Below are positions 44,475 through 54,545 of a DNA stretch of 64,000 nucleotides, in pieces; within the stretch, counting starts at the first letter, position 1, and each line of letters starts with the position of its first letter. Position numbers and translations under genes: made by a program. Source of the DNA: Paraburkholderia hospita (GTDB lineage Bacteria > Pseudomonadota > Gammaproteobacteria > Burkholderiales > Burkholderiaceae); the NCBI RefSeq assembly GCF_002902965.1, contig NZ_CP026106.1:2914001-2978000 (forward strand). Reading direction: 5' to 3'. Under the pieces are notes generated by a model. That model ran no database searches and was not told the DNA's origin. It saw only the letters and a list, made by a program, of their open reading frames with translations.

Positions 44475-46025
44475 TTACTCGACCGACAGTTGCAGGTGCA
44501 ATTGCGAACGCGCAGCGCCGCCTTCCATCGCGTCGCTCGCCGCGTCGCGATCCGATTGCGCAGACGGTGCGAGACGCGCGGTTTCGATGCGGTCGAGGTA
44601 CTCCGTCGTCACGTCGCCCGTGATGTAGTTGCCGTCGAAGCACGACGCTTCGAACTCCTTCAACGCCGGGTTGATGTCGCGGATCGCGTTCTTCAGCGCG
44701 TCGACGTCCTGGTAGACGAGGAAATCGGCGCCGATCAGGCGCGCCACGTCTTCGTCCGAGCGGCCGTGCGCGACGAGCTCGCTGCGCGTGGGCATGTCGA
44801 TGCCGTAGACGTTCGGAAACTTCACGGGCGGCGCCGCCGACGCGAAGATCACCTTGCTTGCGCCCGCATCGCGCGCCATCTGCACGATTTCGTGCGACGT
44901 CGTGCCGCGCACGATCGAATCGTCGACGATCAGCACGGTCTTGCCTTTGAACTCGATGCCCATCGCGTTCAGTTTCTGGCGCACCGACTTCTTGCGCACC
45001 GCCTGGCCCGGCATGATGAAGGTGCGGCCCACGTAACGGTTCTTGAAGAAGCCTTCGCGATATTCGACGCCGAGTTTCGCTGCGACCTGCATCGCTGCCG
45101 GACGCGACGAATCGGGGATCGGCATGACGACGTCGATCTTCACGTCATCGGGGAGTACGCGCAGGATCTTCTCGGCCAGATAGTCGCCCATGCGCAGACG
45201 CGCGTTGTAGACGGGCACGCCGTCGAGCACCGAATCCGGACGCGCGAGATACACGAGTTCGAAAATGCACGGGTTCAGGCTCGCGTTCGGCGCGCATTGC
45301 TGCGCGTGGAAGTTGCCTTCGAAGTCGATGAAGATCGCCTCGCCCGGCGCGACGTCGCGCACGAACTCGAAGCCGATGCCTTCCAGCGCCACCGATTCCG
45401 ACGCCAGCATCCATTCCGTGCCCGACGCCGTTTCCAGCTTGCCGATGCACAGCGGGCGGATGCCGAACGGGTCGCGGAAGCCGAGCAGACCGTAGCCGGA
45501 AATCAGCGACACGATCGCGTACGAGCCACGCACGCGGCGATGCACGCCCGTCACGGCCTTGAACATCGCTGCCGGATCGAGTTGCAGACCCGTGCTCGCC
45601 GTGTGCACTTCGTGCGCGAGCACGTTGAGCATCACTTCGGTGTCGGAATTCGTGTTGATGTGGCGACGATCGATGCGGAACATCTCGTCTTTCAGCTGCT
45701 GCCAGTTGGTCAGATTGCCGTTGTGCGCGAGGATGATGCCGAACGGCGCGTTCACGTAGAACGGCTGGGCTTCCTCTTCGCTCGACGCAGACCCCGCCGT
45801 CGGGTAACGCACCTGGCCGATGCCGCTGTTGCCGGGCAGGCTGCGCATGTTGCGCGTGCGGAACACGTCGCGCACCATGCCGTTGGCCTTATGCATGTGG
45901 AAATTGTTGCCGTTCGCGGTGGCGATGCCGGCCGCGTCCTGACCGCGGTGCTGCAGGAGCAGCAGGCTGTCATAGAGGAGCTGGTTGACGGGTGACTGGG
46001 AAACTACGCCTACGATGCCGCACAT
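44475..46025 (-). CDS. purF: Amidophosphoribosyltransferase
   Basis: First committed enzyme of purine synthesis. 516 residues: the N-terminal Ntn glutaminase domain begins 'MCGIVGVV' with catalytic Cys2 exposed after Met removal; the C-terminal phosphoribosyltransferase domain has 'VLIVDDSIVRGTTS' as the PRPP-binding loop. Normal length. Lies 135 bases after cvpA, the standard cvpA-purF pairing. Confidence 0.97.
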   Translation of the reverse strand: MCGIVGVVSQSPVNQLLYDSLLLLQHRGQDAAGIATANGNNFHMHKANGMVRDVFRTRNMRSLPGNSGIGQVRYPTAGSASSEEEAQPFYVNAPFGIILAHNGNLTNWQQLKDEMFRIDRRHINTNSDTEVMLNVLAHEVHTASTGLQLDPAAMFKAVTGVHRRVRGSYAIVSLISGYGLLGFRDPFGIRPLCIGKLETASGTEWMLASESVALEGIGFEFVRDVAPGEAIFIDFEGNFHAQQCAPNASLNPCIFELVYLARPDSVLDGVPVYNARLRMGDYLAEKILRVLPDDVKIDVVMPIPDSSRPAAMQVAAKLGVEYREGFFKNRYVGRTFIMPGQAVRKKSVRQKLNAMGIEFKGKTVLIVDDSIVRGTTSHEIVQMARDAGASKVIFASAAPPVKFPNVYGIDMPTRSELVAHGRSDEDVARLIGADFLVYQDVDALKNAIRDINPALKEFEASCFDGNYITGDVTTEYLDRIETARLAPSAQSDRDAASDAMEGGAARSQLHLQLSVE

Positions 46026-46160
46026 GGCATGTCCTTCAAAGGGTACGAAATTCGATCAGTGCGGCCTGCCTGGGAGACAGCCGCGCGCGCCGTGGTTCTG
46101 CTTGCTTCACCATCGGCCCGCCTTGTCATCCGCCTTCGCCCTTTGCGTGCAACGCGATCG

Positions 46161-46655
46161 TTACACGTGGACGTAGGCGGCGAGCGTTTCGGGAAGCAGA
46201 GGCTTCAACTCTCGCACGCCCTGCTCGGCGTAGGGCCGCAGCAGCGCGTTGCGCCAGAATTCCTGTTTGGGCAGTTCGGTCAAGCCACCGAGGGCGACCA
46301 GAACCAGCACCAATATGACCCCGCGTACGAGGCCGAACACCAGTCCAAGCGAGCGATCCACGCCGCCCAGACCGGACACCTGCACCAGCCGGCTCAGCAA
46401 CGCGTTCGCCACGCTTGCCACCAGCATCACGCCAATGACGATCAAAGCGAACGCGATCAGCCACTGCGTCAACGCGCCGCCCGGCCAGTTCGCCGGCACG
46501 TAGGGTACCAGCAGGCCCACGAAACGCGCCGCCACCAAGAACGCGACGATCCAGCCGATCAGCCCGAATACCTCGGACAAAAACCCGCGCCACGTTCCGC
46601 GCATGGCTGACAGGGCGATCACCGCCATTACAGCGTAGTCGAACGCGGTGAACAT
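46161..46655 (-). CDS. cvpA: CvpA family membrane protein
   Basis: 164 residues with four hydrophobic segments (about 5-25, 28-48, 64-85, 104-124). The family was named for colicin V production and has been linked to envelope stress; its biochemical role is unsettled. 'FDYAVMAVIALSAMRGTWRGF' at the start is typical. Positioned between dedD and purF, as in many proteobacteria. Confidence 0.93.
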   Translation of the reverse strand: MFTAFDYAVMAVIALSAMRGTWRGFLSEVFGLIGWIVAFLVAARFVGLLVPYVPANWPGGALTQWLIAFALIVIGVMLVASVANALLSRLVQVSGLGGVDRSLGLVFGLVRGVILVLVLVALGGLTELPKQEFWRNALLRPYAEQGVRELKPLLPETLAAYVHV

Positions 46656-46662
46656 CGCCGGA

Positions 46663-47589
46663 TTACTGCGCAGCGCCGTTGTTCGCGCCCGACGTCAGAC
46701 CGGCCTCGCGCACCTTCGCGATTGCCGCCGACGCCGCCGCACGGTCCGCAAACGGACCGGCGCGCAACAGGGTTCGACTGGAGCCGTCAGCCTGCTTGCG
46801 ACGCTCTGTATATGCGGGCACACCCGCCGCTTTCAACTTGGTCGCCCACGCGTGTGCGCTGGCATCGTCCTGAAACGCGCCGAGCTGAACTGCGAAGCGG
46901 CTGCCCGGAGGCGCCGCGGGCGTACCCGTTTCGGTGCCCGACGCGGCTGCTTGCGCCGTTTCCGTGGCTGCGGGTTTCTGTTCCGGTTTTGCCGCGGGCT
47001 TTGCGTCAGCCTGCGGTTTCGCTGCGGGCTTTGCAGCCGGCGCGTTGTTGGCGACGACAGCGGGCGCTTGCGGCTTCGCAGGCGTCACCGCGATTGGCGC
47101 GTTCTTGCTGTTGCTGCCGTCGCGCTGCGATGCCACGGCGCCCGTAGCGGCCGCGCCCGACGCAGCGGGCGCGAGACCCGAGGCCGCCAGCGCGGCGTCC
47201 GGCGCGGCGGGATTGTCCGGCGCGACGGCGGCTTGCGTGTCGTTGTCGACCGACGCGCGCGGCTTCGGCGCAGGACGGCTTGGAATGTCGATGGAAATGT
47301 CGTCGGTGACGGGCTTCGGATGCGAATCCAGCACCATCGGCAGAATGACGACGGCAGCGATCACCAGCGCGATTGCGCCGACGAGGCGGCGTCGCGCGCG
47401 CTGCTTCTCGGGAAGCGTGGGATCGAGCAGCATCGCGTCGGCGTCGCCGGAACGGTCCGTGCGGCGGCTGCGCCGTTCGACGCGTTCCGCGCGTTCAGTG
47501 CGCTCGGCACGACTACCGCGACTGGAACTGGAATTTGCGCCGCGCCGTGTCGGTGCGTCGTCTTTCTTGCCGAACGAAAAAATACCCAT
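46663..47589 (-). CDS. dedD: SPOR-domain protein (DedD-like)
   Basis: 308 residues: a basic cytoplasmic N-terminus, one membrane segment (about 69-87, 'LVGAIALVIAAVVILPMVL'), a long Ala/Pro/Lys-rich periplasmic linker and a C-terminal SPOR domain (about 230-300, 'RFAVQLGAFQDDASAHAWATK'). SPOR domains bind denuded septal peptidoglycan, and DedD acts in cell division. The folC-dedD-cvpA-purF order matches other proteobacteria. Seven bases separate its stop from cvpA. Confidence 0.88.
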   Translation of the reverse strand: MGIFSFGKKDDAPTRRGANSSSSRGSRAERTERAERVERRSRRTDRSGDADAMLLDPTLPEKQRARRRLVGAIALVIAAVVILPMVLDSHPKPVTDDISIDIPSRPAPKPRASVDNDTQAAVAPDNPAAPDAALAASGLAPAASGAAATGAVASQRDGSNSKNAPIAVTPAKPQAPAVVANNAPAAKPAAKPQADAKPAAKPEQKPAATETAQAAASGTETGTPAAPPGSRFAVQLGAFQDDASAHAWATKLKAAGVPAYTERRKQADGSSRTLLRAGPFADRAAASAAIAKVREAGLTSGANNGAAQ

Positions 47590-47616
47590 GAATGGCTTGG
47601 TTCGAGGCCCGCGCGT

Positions 47617-48927
47617 TCAGTGTTGCTGCGATTTACGGTAGGCCATGACGCCTGCAACCGTGAAGAAGCTGCCGAAGACCACGATTCTATCATTGTCCGA
47701 GGCTCGTTTTAGCGCATCCTGGAAAGCTTCTGCTGGTGTCGCAAAACGCGTCACGCTGCAATCCGGGCCGTCGCTGACGCCCGCATCGCGCAGCGCCGTT
47801 TCCAGCTCTTCCGCGCTGGCGGCACGCGGCGTCGGCAGATCGGTCACGTTCCAGTGATCGATCTCGCCTTTCAGATGTTCGAGCACGCCGGCGATGTCCT
47901 TGTCGCGCATCGAGCCAAAAACCGCGTACGTGTACGGAAAAAATCCCATATTGCCGAGATTTTGACCCAACACGGCAGCTGCATGCGGGTTGTGGCCGAC
48001 GTCCAGCACGACCGACGGCTTGCCTGGCAACACCTGGAAACGTCCCGGCAGCTCGACATTGGCGAGACCCAGACGAATGTCCTGCGCCGACACGGGCAAA
48101 CGGTCTCGCACCGCTTCGAGCCCTGCGAGCGCCGCAGTCGTATTGAGCAGCTGATTCGCGCCGCGCAGCGCCGGATAGGCCAGTGCGGACCGACGCATCG
48201 TCGGGCCGATGTAGCTCCACTGCTGGCGCTCGTTGCCCGGTTGCGCTTCGTAGCGGAAATCACGGCCGAACAGCCACAACTCCGCGCCGACTTTCTCCGC
48301 ATGATCGATCAGCGTTTGCGGCGCAACGGGGTCCGCGCAGATCGCCGGCCTGCCCGCGCGGAAAATGCCCGCCTTTTCGAACGCGATTTTCTCGCGCGTA
48401 TCGCCGAGGAAGTCGGTGTGATCGATGTCGATGCTGGTGATGATCGCGCAATCGGTATCGAGGACGTTGACGGCATCGAGCCGCCCGCCGAGCCCCACTT
48501 CGAAAATCACCGCGTCCAGCCCGCGCTCGGCGAACAGATGCATGATCGCCAGCGTCGTGAACTCGAAATACGTCAGCGAAACCGCCTCGGGCAGCGACTG
48601 GCGCGCCTTCTCGACGGCCTCGAAGTGCGGCAGCAGTTCGGCATCCGTCGCTATCTGGCCGTTGATGCGCGCGCGCTCGTTGAACGCGAGCAGATGCGGC
48701 GACGTGTGGCAGCCGACGGTGTAACCCGCGCGCAGCAGGATCGATTCGAGAATCGCGCAGGTGGAACCCTTGCCGTTCGTGCCGCCGACGGTGATCACCG
48801 GGCACGCGAACTTGAGGTCCAACGCGTCACGCACCTTGCTGATGCGCGCGAGGCCCATGTCGATTCCGACAGGATGAGCGGATTCCAGGTGCGTGAGCCA
48901 CGCGTCGAGTGTGGGGTAAGTGGTCAT
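47617..48927 (-). CDS. folC: Bifunctional dihydrofolate / folylpolyglutamate synthase
   Basis: Adds glutamate to dihydropteroate and to folates. 436 residues of the Mur-ligase fold: P-loop 'VGGTNGKGSTCA' (about 46-57), 'SPHLLAFNERARINGQ', 'EVGLGGRLDAVN' and 'DIDHTDFLGDTREKIAFEKAGI'. Normal length. Lies between accD and dedD. Confidence 0.95.
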   Translation of the reverse strand: MTTYPTLDAWLTHLESAHPVGIDMGLARISKVRDALDLKFACPVITVGGTNGKGSTCAILESILLRAGYTVGCHTSPHLLAFNERARINGQIATDAELLPHFEAVEKARQSLPEAVSLTYFEFTTLAIMHLFAERGLDAVIFEVGLGGRLDAVNVLDTDCAIITSIDIDHTDFLGDTREKIAFEKAGIFRAGRPAICADPVAPQTLIDHAEKVGAELWLFGRDFRYEAQPGNERQQWSYIGPTMRRSALAYPALRGANQLLNTTAALAGLEAVRDRLPVSAQDIRLGLANVELPGRFQVLPGKPSVVLDVGHNPHAAAVLGQNLGNMGFFPYTYAVFGSMRDKDIAGVLEHLKGEIDHWNVTDLPTPRAASAEELETALRDAGVSDGPDCSVTRFATPAEAFQDALKRASDNDRIVVFGSFFTVAGVMAYRKSQQH

Positions 48928-48970
48928 CTGAAAAACTGGCAGTGCGGACCGGAATTATCCTAGAAATGAC

Positions 48971-49003
48971 AACGCGCCGCTTGGAGACTTCTCGCGGCGC
49001 GTT
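48971..49003 (-). terminator. Stem-loop between accD and folC
   Basis: 10-bp GC-rich inverted repeat (48971-48980 with 48994-49003) in the 121-base gap; no clear T-run follows on the minus strand, so it may be a partial terminator or an mRNA-stabilising hairpin. Confidence 0.45.
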
Positions 49004-49048
49004 GGTTGTTCCTGTCAGCCGTGCGTTGCGTCACGGCCAAGGACGGCG

Positions 49049-49921
49049 TCAGGCGACCGCGTCAGCCGGCTGGCGCGTCAGCAGCGCCATCAGTTGCGCG
49101 ATTTCTTCGCGCAGCTTGCGACGGTCGATGATCATGTCGATCGCGCCCTTTTGCATCAGGAATTCGGCGCGCTGGAAGCCTTCCGGCAGCTTTTCACGCA
49201 CGGTCTGCTCGATCACGCGCGGGCCGGCAAAGCCGATCAGCGCCTTCGGCTCGGCGATCACGACGTCGCCGAGGAACGCGAAACTCGCCGACACGCCGCC
49301 CATCGTCGGATCGGTCAGCACGGAAATGAACGGCAGCTTGGCTTCGGCGAGCTTGGTCAGCATGGCCGTGGTCTTGGCCATCTGCATCAGCGAGAGCAGG
49401 CTTTCCTGCATCCGCGCGCCGCCCGAGGCGGTGAAGCAGATGAACGGCACGTGCTGTTCGATCGCGTTTTGCGCGCCGCGCGCGAAGCGCTCGCCGACCA
49501 CGGAACCCATCGAACCACCCATGAACGCGAATTCGAAGCACGCGACCACGACGGGCAGCGTATGGATCGCGCCGCCCATCACGACCATCGCATCGGTTTC
49601 GTCGGTTTCGTCCATCGCCTCTTTCAGGCGGTCGGGATACTTGCGGCTGTCCTTGAACTTGAGCGCGTCAACCGGCAGGATTTCCTGGCCGATTTCATAA
49701 CGGCCTTCCGGATCGAGCAAGCCGTCGAGCCGTTCGCGCGCGCCGATCCGCATATGGTGGTCGCACTTCGGGCAGACGTGCAGATTCGCCTCGACGTCGT
49801 TGCGGTACAGCACCGCTTCGCACGCCGGACATTTGATCCACAGCCCTTCCGGAATGCCCTTGCGGCTCTTCGGGTCGGTTTGCTTGATTTTCGGCGGCAA
49901 CAGTTTGTCGAGCCAGCTCAT
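49049..49921 (-). CDS. accD: Acetyl-CoA carboxylase, carboxyltransferase beta subunit
   Basis: Transfers carboxyl from carboxybiotin to acetyl-CoA in fatty-acid synthesis, with AccA. 290 residues: a four-cysteine zinc ribbon (Cys31, Cys34, Cys50, Cys53) then the crotonase-like domain ('[17 protein letters not shown]', '[13 protein letters not shown]', '[11 protein letters not shown]'). The start at 49921 gives the usual '[10 protein letters not shown]' N-terminus; a start ten codons earlier is unlikely. Confidence 0.96.
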   Translation of the reverse strand: MSWLDKLLPPKIKQTDPKSRKGIPEGLWIKCPACEAVLYRNDVEANLHVCPKCDHHMRIGARERLDGLLDPEGRYEIGQEILPVDALKFKDSRKYPDRLKEAMDETDETDAMVVMGGAIHTLPVVVACFEFAFMGGSMGSVVGERFARGAQNAIEQHVPFICFTASGGARMQESLLSLMQMAKTTAMLTKLAEAKLPFISVLTDPTMGGVSASFAFLGDVVIAEPKALIGFAGPRVIEQTVREKLPEGFQRAEFLMQKGAIDMIIDRRKLREEIAQLMALLTRQPADAVA

Positions 49922-50002
49922 GATGATTCCTTCCAGGATTCGCGATACCAAAGACGGCGCAGCAGGAACCGCGCCGCCATGTTAACCGCGACAAAATGAT
50001 GT

Positions 50003-50818
50003 TTATCGGGCAGTCGCGCCGATGCTGTCGAGCGCCTGGCGAATTTCAGCAATGAAACTCGTCAGCTTGCTCGCAGCGGACTCGGGTGCTGCTTCTTCGA
50101 GCAACTGCACGATACGGCTGCCGATCACGACGGCATCGGAGACTTCGGCCACGGCACGCGCGGATTGCGCGTCACGAATGCCGAAACCGACGCCTACCGG
50201 CAGCGGTACGCGCGACTTGATGGCCGGGATTTTACCCGCGATGCTCAAAACGTCCAGATTTGCAGAGCCCGTGACACCCTTGAGCGATACATAGTAGACG
50301 TAACCGCTAGCGATTTTACCAACCTCCGCGATGCGCTCGTCCGTCGACGTGGGCGCGAGCAGGAAAATCGGATCGATCCCGGCCGCCTTCATCTTTTCGG
50401 CGAAGATACCGGATTCTTCGGGCGGATAGTCGACAACCAGCACGCCGTCGACGCCCGCTTCCTTCGCGGCAGCGGCGAACGCGTCGGCGCCCATGCGCTC
50501 GATGGGATTCGCGTAGCCCATCAGCACGACGGGTGTCTTGTCGTTGGTTTCGCGGAAGCGCTTGACGTCGGCGAGCACGTGTTTCAGCGACACGCCCTTT
50601 GCCAGCGCGCGTTCCGACGACTGCTGGATCACGGGACCGTCGGCCATCGGGTCGGAGAACGGCACGCCGAGTTCGATGACGTCAGCGCCGCCCTTCGCGA
50701 GCGCGTGCATGAACTCGACAGTGCGCGCCGGATCGGGATCGCCGGCGGTGATGAACGGAATCAGACCTTTCTTGCCCTGCGCGGCCAGTGCCGCGAACGT
50801 GGATTGAATACGGGACAT
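50003..50818 (-). CDS. trpA: Tryptophan synthase alpha subunit
   Basis: Cleaves indole-3-glycerol phosphate to indole, which passes to TrpB. 271-residue TIM barrel with catalytic Glu in '[19 protein letters not shown]' and Asp in '[11 protein letters not shown]'; '[17 protein letters not shown]' near the end binds phosphate. The start at 50818 gives the family N-terminus. Separated from trpB by the inserted methyltransferase gene. Confidence 0.95.
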   Translation of the reverse strand: MSRIQSTFAALAAQGKKGLIPFITAGDPDPARTVEFMHALAKGGADVIELGVPFSDPMADGPVIQQSSERALAKGVSLKHVLADVKRFRETNDKTPVVLMGYANPIERMGADAFAAAAKEAGVDGVLVVDYPPEESGIFAEKMKAAGIDPIFLLAPTSTDERIAEVGKIASGYVYYVSLKGVTGSANLDVLSIAGKIPAIKSRVPLPVGVGFGIRDAQSARAVAEVSDAVVIGSRIVQLLEEAAPESAASKLTSFIAEIRQALDSIGATAR

Positions 50819-50855
50819 GGAATTTTCTCGAAGTCGATGACTGCGCGGTTTGGCG

Positions 50856-51770
50856 TCAAGCCGTCGTCGTAGTGTTGGCAACGGCTGCTTTCCGGCGCGA
50901 AACGGGTTCCGGCGGATTTGCCGCCAAACTGACACGTTCTCGCGCTATCGCGCAGTAACTTTCATTGATCTCATAGCCGACGAATTCGCGCTTCTGACGG
51001 GCGCAAGCGACTGCCGTCGTGCCGCTCCCCATGAAGGGATCGAGCACGCGGCCACCCGGCGGACAACTGGCCAACACCATTCGCTCGACGATTTCGAGCG
51101 GTTTTTGGGTCGGATGGTCGACGCGTTCGGCGTGTTGCCGGTGCAGACGCGAGACCGACCAGACGTCCTTCGGGTTGTAGCCCATCTCCAGCCACTTGCT
51201 TCCTTCGAACAACTTACGCGAACGCGCCTTCTTCGTGGCGGCATCGTATGGGATACGGACGGGATCGAGATCGAAATAATAGTCTTTCGACACCGCGAAA
51301 TAACCGATGTTGTCATGCACGGACGTAAAGCGGCGCGTCGTGCCGCCCATGCTCGGCACGCGCCGGTCCCAGATGATCTCGTTGACCATCGTCAGGCGGC
51401 TCTTCAGAAACACGAAGATTTCCGGCGCGTACTGCCATGTGCAGAAGATATACAGCGAACCCGACGGCTTCAGCTTCGAAATGGCGAGTTCGAGCCAGGC
51501 ACGCGTCCACGCGAGAAAATCCTCGCCCGAGCGCATGTCGGAATCATTGCCATAGTCCTTGCCGAGGCCGTACGGCGGATCGGCGACGATCAGATCGATC
51601 GAGCCGTCCGGCAGGTTCGCTGCATCGGTCAGAAAATCGCGGTTCAGGAGCTCGATGCCCGCAGGCACCGGCAACAGCGGCACAGCGCCCGCGCGCAACG
51701 CCTCGGCAACGCCGGCTTCGGCGTCGCCGTCCAGCGCGGGCGGCTGCGGCTCCTCGAACTCGTCGCGCAT
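50856..51770 (-). CDS. Orphan DNA adenine methyltransferase inside the trp cluster
   Basis: 304 residues. Motif order is DPPY (64-67, 'ADPPYGLG') first and the SAM-binding 'DPFMGSGTT' (244-252) last, the beta class of amino-methyltransferases. '[13 protein letters not shown]' precedes the SAM motif. No restriction endonuclease gene is nearby, so this is an orphan enzyme. Burkholderia orphan methyltransferases that recognise GTWWAC are known; I infer, without proof, that this is that enzyme. The start at 51770 lies 11 bases after the trpB stop, with trpA 37 bases downstream, so it is expressed with tryptophan synthase. Confidence 0.88.
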   Translation of the reverse strand: MRDEFEEPQPPALDGDAEAGVAEALRAGAVPLLPVPAGIELLNRDFLTDAANLPDGSIDLIVADPPYGLGKDYGNDSDMRSGEDFLAWTRAWLELAISKLKPSGSLYIFCTWQYAPEIFVFLKSRLTMVNEIIWDRRVPSMGGTTRRFTSVHDNIGYFAVSKDYYFDLDPVRIPYDAATKKARSRKLFEGSKWLEMGYNPKDVWSVSRLHRQHAERVDHPTQKPLEIVERMVLASCPPGGRVLDPFMGSGTTAVACARQKREFVGYEINESYCAIARERVSLAANPPEPVSRRKAAVANTTTTA

Positions 51771-51781
51771 CGCCTGGGCGC

Positions 51782-52975
51782 TCAGAACTGGATGCCCGAT
51801 CGCTCGGCGACCGTGTGCATGTCCTTGTCGCCCCGGCCCGACAGGTTCACCAGAAGGATTTTGTCCTTCGGCAAAGTCGGCGCGAGCTTCGCCGCGTACG
51901 CGAGCGCGTGGCTCGACTCCAGCGCGGGGATGATGCCCTCGATCCGGCAGCAGTCGTGAAACGCCTTGAGCGCCTCTTCGTCGGTGATGCCGACGTATTC
52001 GGCGCGGCCGCTGTCCTTGAGCCATGCGTGCTCGGGACCGACGCCCGGATAGTCGAGACCCGCCGACACCGAATGCGTCTCGATGATCTGGCCGTTCTCG
52101 TCTTGCAGCAGATACGTGCGGTTACCGTGCAGCACACCCGGGCTGCCGCCGATCAGCGACGCCGCGTGACGACCCGTGTCGATGCCGTCGCCGGCGGCTT
52201 CCACGCCGATCAGCCTCACCGATTTATCGTCAATGTACGGATAAAAGATACCCATCGCATTCGATCCGCCGCCAACGCACGCAATCACGGCATCCGGCTG
52301 ACGGCCCGTGAGCTCGGGCATCTGCACCTTGCATTCGTCACCGATCACGCGCTGGAAGTCACGCACCATCATCGGATACGGATGCGGCCCTGCCACCGTG
52401 CCGATGATGTAGAACGTGTTTTCGACGTTCGTGACCCAGTCGCGCATCGCTTCGTTCAGCGCGTCTTTCAGCGTGCGCGAGCCGGATTCGACGGGCACGA
52501 CGGTCGCGCCCAGCAACTTCATCCGGTAGACGTTCGCGGCCTGGCGGCGCACGTCTTCCGCGCCCATGTAGACGATGCACTCCATGCCGAAGCGCGCCGC
52601 GATGGTGGCGGCGGCAACGCCGTGCTGACCCGCGCCCGTTTCCGCGATCACGCGCGGCTTGCCCATGCGTTTGGCGAGCAACGCCTGACCGATCACGTTG
52701 TTCACCTTGTGCGCGCCCGTGTGATTCAGGTCTTCGCGTTTCAGATAAACCTGCGCGCCGCCGAGCAGTTCGCTCCAGCGTTGGGCGTGATAAACCGGGG
52801 AAGGACGACCAACGAAGTACTTCAATTCGCGCTCGTATTCGGCGATGAAGTCAGCGTCCTGGGAGTATTTCTCGTAGGCCTGGCGCAGTTCGTCGAGCGC
52901 GTGCATCAGCGTCTCGGCAACGAACACGCCGCCATATTGGCCGAAATGGCCACGTTCATCGGGTAAATTGTACAT
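51782..52975 (-). CDS. trpB: Tryptophan synthase beta subunit
   Basis: Condenses indole with serine using pyridoxal phosphate. 397 residues: PLP lysine in '[11 protein letters not shown]', '[10 protein letters not shown]', and the phosphate-binding 'GGGSNAMG' segment. Start '[16 protein letters not shown]' is typical. Lies between trpF (62 bases upstream) and the methyltransferase. Confidence 0.97.
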   Translation of the reverse strand: MYNLPDERGHFGQYGGVFVAETLMHALDELRQAYEKYSQDADFIAEYERELKYFVGRPSPVYHAQRWSELLGGAQVYLKREDLNHTGAHKVNNVIGQALLAKRMGKPRVIAETGAGQHGVAAATIAARFGMECIVYMGAEDVRRQAANVYRMKLLGATVVPVESGSRTLKDALNEAMRDWVTNVENTFYIIGTVAGPHPYPMMVRDFQRVIGDECKVQMPELTGRQPDAVIACVGGGSNAMGIFYPYIDDKSVRLIGVEAAGDGIDTGRHAASLIGGSPGVLHGNRTYLLQDENGQIIETHSVSAGLDYPGVGPEHAWLKDSGRAEYVGITDEEALKAFHDCCRIEGIIPALESSHALAYAAKLAPTLPKDKILLVNLSGRGDKDMHTVAERSGIQF

Positions 52976-53037
52976 ATTCCGTCACTCTTCTCAGCTTGCC
53001 GCCATGTCCGCGCGCAGAGCGCGGTGCGGCCTGGGAA

Positions 53038-53745
53038 TCACCGGGCGTCCGCTTCGCGCACTGCGCGCACGAACGCCGCCATCCGGGCGTGATCCTTCAC
53101 GCCCTTTGCACCCGGCACCTCGATGCCGCTCGAGACATCGACCGCGTACGGGCGCACGCGATGAATCGCATCACTGACGTTTTGCGTGTTCAACCCACCA
53201 CTCAAAACGGCCCGACGCGCGAGCTCTTGTGGAATAAGTGACCAATCGAAGACCTTCCCGCCGCCGCCATAGCCTTCGACGTGTGTGTCGAACAGAAGAC
53301 CACTGGCAGCTGAATAGTTAAGCGCCGATTCTACCAAATCGGCCGGTTGAGTATCTGCCGCAATCCGCAACGCGCGCAACCAAGGCAAACCCGCAACGCC
53401 CGCCAGCTTTTCGCACTGCTCGGGCGTTTCATCGCCGTGGAACTGCAGCATCGTCAGCGGCACGTTGCAGGTGACTTCGCCGAACCACTCCGGCGTCGGA
53501 TTCACGAACAGTCCAACAATCGACACGAACGGCGGCACGACCCGCGTCATCTCGACCGCCTGCGCGATGCTCAACGCGCGCGGGCTGGGCGGGTAGAACA
53601 CGAGGCCGATCGCATCGGCGCCAAGGGCGACGGCATGGGCGACATCGGCGGCATTGGCGAGGCCGCACAGCTTGATGCGCGTGCGGTGCGGCACGGTGTC
53701 GGTGGCGGGCGATACGCTTGCGGCTTGAGTGTCGGCGGAAGTCAT
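53038..53745 (-). CDS. trpF: Phosphoribosylanthranilate isomerase
   Basis: Amadori rearrangement step of tryptophan synthesis. 235-residue TIM barrel: catalytic Cys in '[12 protein letters not shown]' and Asp in '[15 protein letters not shown]'; '[10 protein letters not shown]' binds phosphate. About 25 residues longer at the N-terminus than the minimal enzyme. The start at 53745 overlaps the truA stop (ATGA), indicating coupled translation. Confidence 0.95.
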   Translation of the reverse strand: MTSADTQAASVSPATDTVPHRTRIKLCGLANAADVAHAVALGADAIGLVFYPPSPRALSIAQAVEMTRVVPPFVSIVGLFVNPTPEWFGEVTCNVPLTMLQFHGDETPEQCEKLAGVAGLPWLRALRIAADTQPADLVESALNYSAASGLLFDTHVEGYGGGGKVFDWSLIPQELARRAVLSGGLNTQNVSDAIHRVRPYAVDVSSGIEVPGAKGVKDHARMAAFVRAVREADAR

Positions 53746-54545
53746 GAGTCGGTCCAAACGGTACTCCACGGAACGCTGCCCGCCTGTGGTGCAGGCACGG
53801 CGAACGCCTCAGGATAGCCCACTTGAGCGAGATACAGCCCGTCGGGCATGAAGGTGGGCGCCGCGCGTTTCCGGTCGCGGCCCTGCAGGACCTCCGCGAG
53901 CCACGCTGCCGGATAGCGCCCGCGGCCCACGGCCACGAGACAACCCATCAGGTTACGCACCATGTGATGCAGGAAGGCATTGGCCCGGAAGCGGAAGTGG
54001 ATGAAATCGCCCTGTGGCCGGATATCGATCTGATACAGATGCTTGACGGGCGTCTTCGCCTGGCATTCCGACGAGCGGAACGCCGAGAAATCGTTCTCGC
54101 CGATCAGGCAGGCGGCGGCATCGCGCATCGCGTCGACGTCGAGCGGCGTGTGAATCCAACCGGCGCGACCCGTGAGCATCGGCGAGCGCACGGGATGCAC
54201 GTACAGCACGTAATAATACGTGCGCTCGAAGGCCGAAAAGCGCGCGTGAAACGTATCGGGCATCGGCTTGGCCCACTGCACGGCGACTGTCGACGGCAAG
54301 AACGCGTTCGTGCCGCGCACCCACGAAAAGTCGCTGCGGTCGAGTTCCGTCTCGAAATGCGCGACCTGCCCGAGACCGTGAACACCCGTATCCGTGCGGC
54401 CTGCCACGACCGTCTGCAGCGGCGTCTGCGCGAATTCGCGCAGCGCCCGTTCGAGTGCGTCCTGCACGGTCTTACCGTGCGGCTGCGACTGCCAGCCGCA
54501 AAACGCCGCGCCGTCGTACTGGATACCAAGCGCGATCCGAGCCAT
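53742..54545 (-). CDS. truA: tRNA pseudouridine(38-40) synthase
   Basis: Makes pseudouridine in the anticodon arm of many tRNAs. 267 residues with catalytic Asp in '[13 protein letters not shown]' and N-terminal '[15 protein letters not shown]'. The ATG at 54545 is used; a GTG one codon earlier is possible, and either overlaps the end of fimV. The stop overlaps trpF. Confidence 0.96.
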   Translation of the reverse strand: MARIALGIQYDGAAFCGWQSQPHGKTVQDALERALREFAQTPLQTVVAGRTDTGVHGLGQVAHFETELDRSDFSWVRGTNAFLPSTVAVQWAKPMPDTFHARFSAFERTYYYVLYVHPVRSPMLTGRAGWIHTPLDVDAMRDAAACLIGENDFSAFRSSECQAKTPVKHLYQIDIRPQGDFIHFRFRANAFLHHMVRNLMGCLVAVGRGRYPAAWLAEVLQGRDRKRAAPTFMPDGLYLAQVGYPEAFAVPAPQAGSVPWSTVWTDS

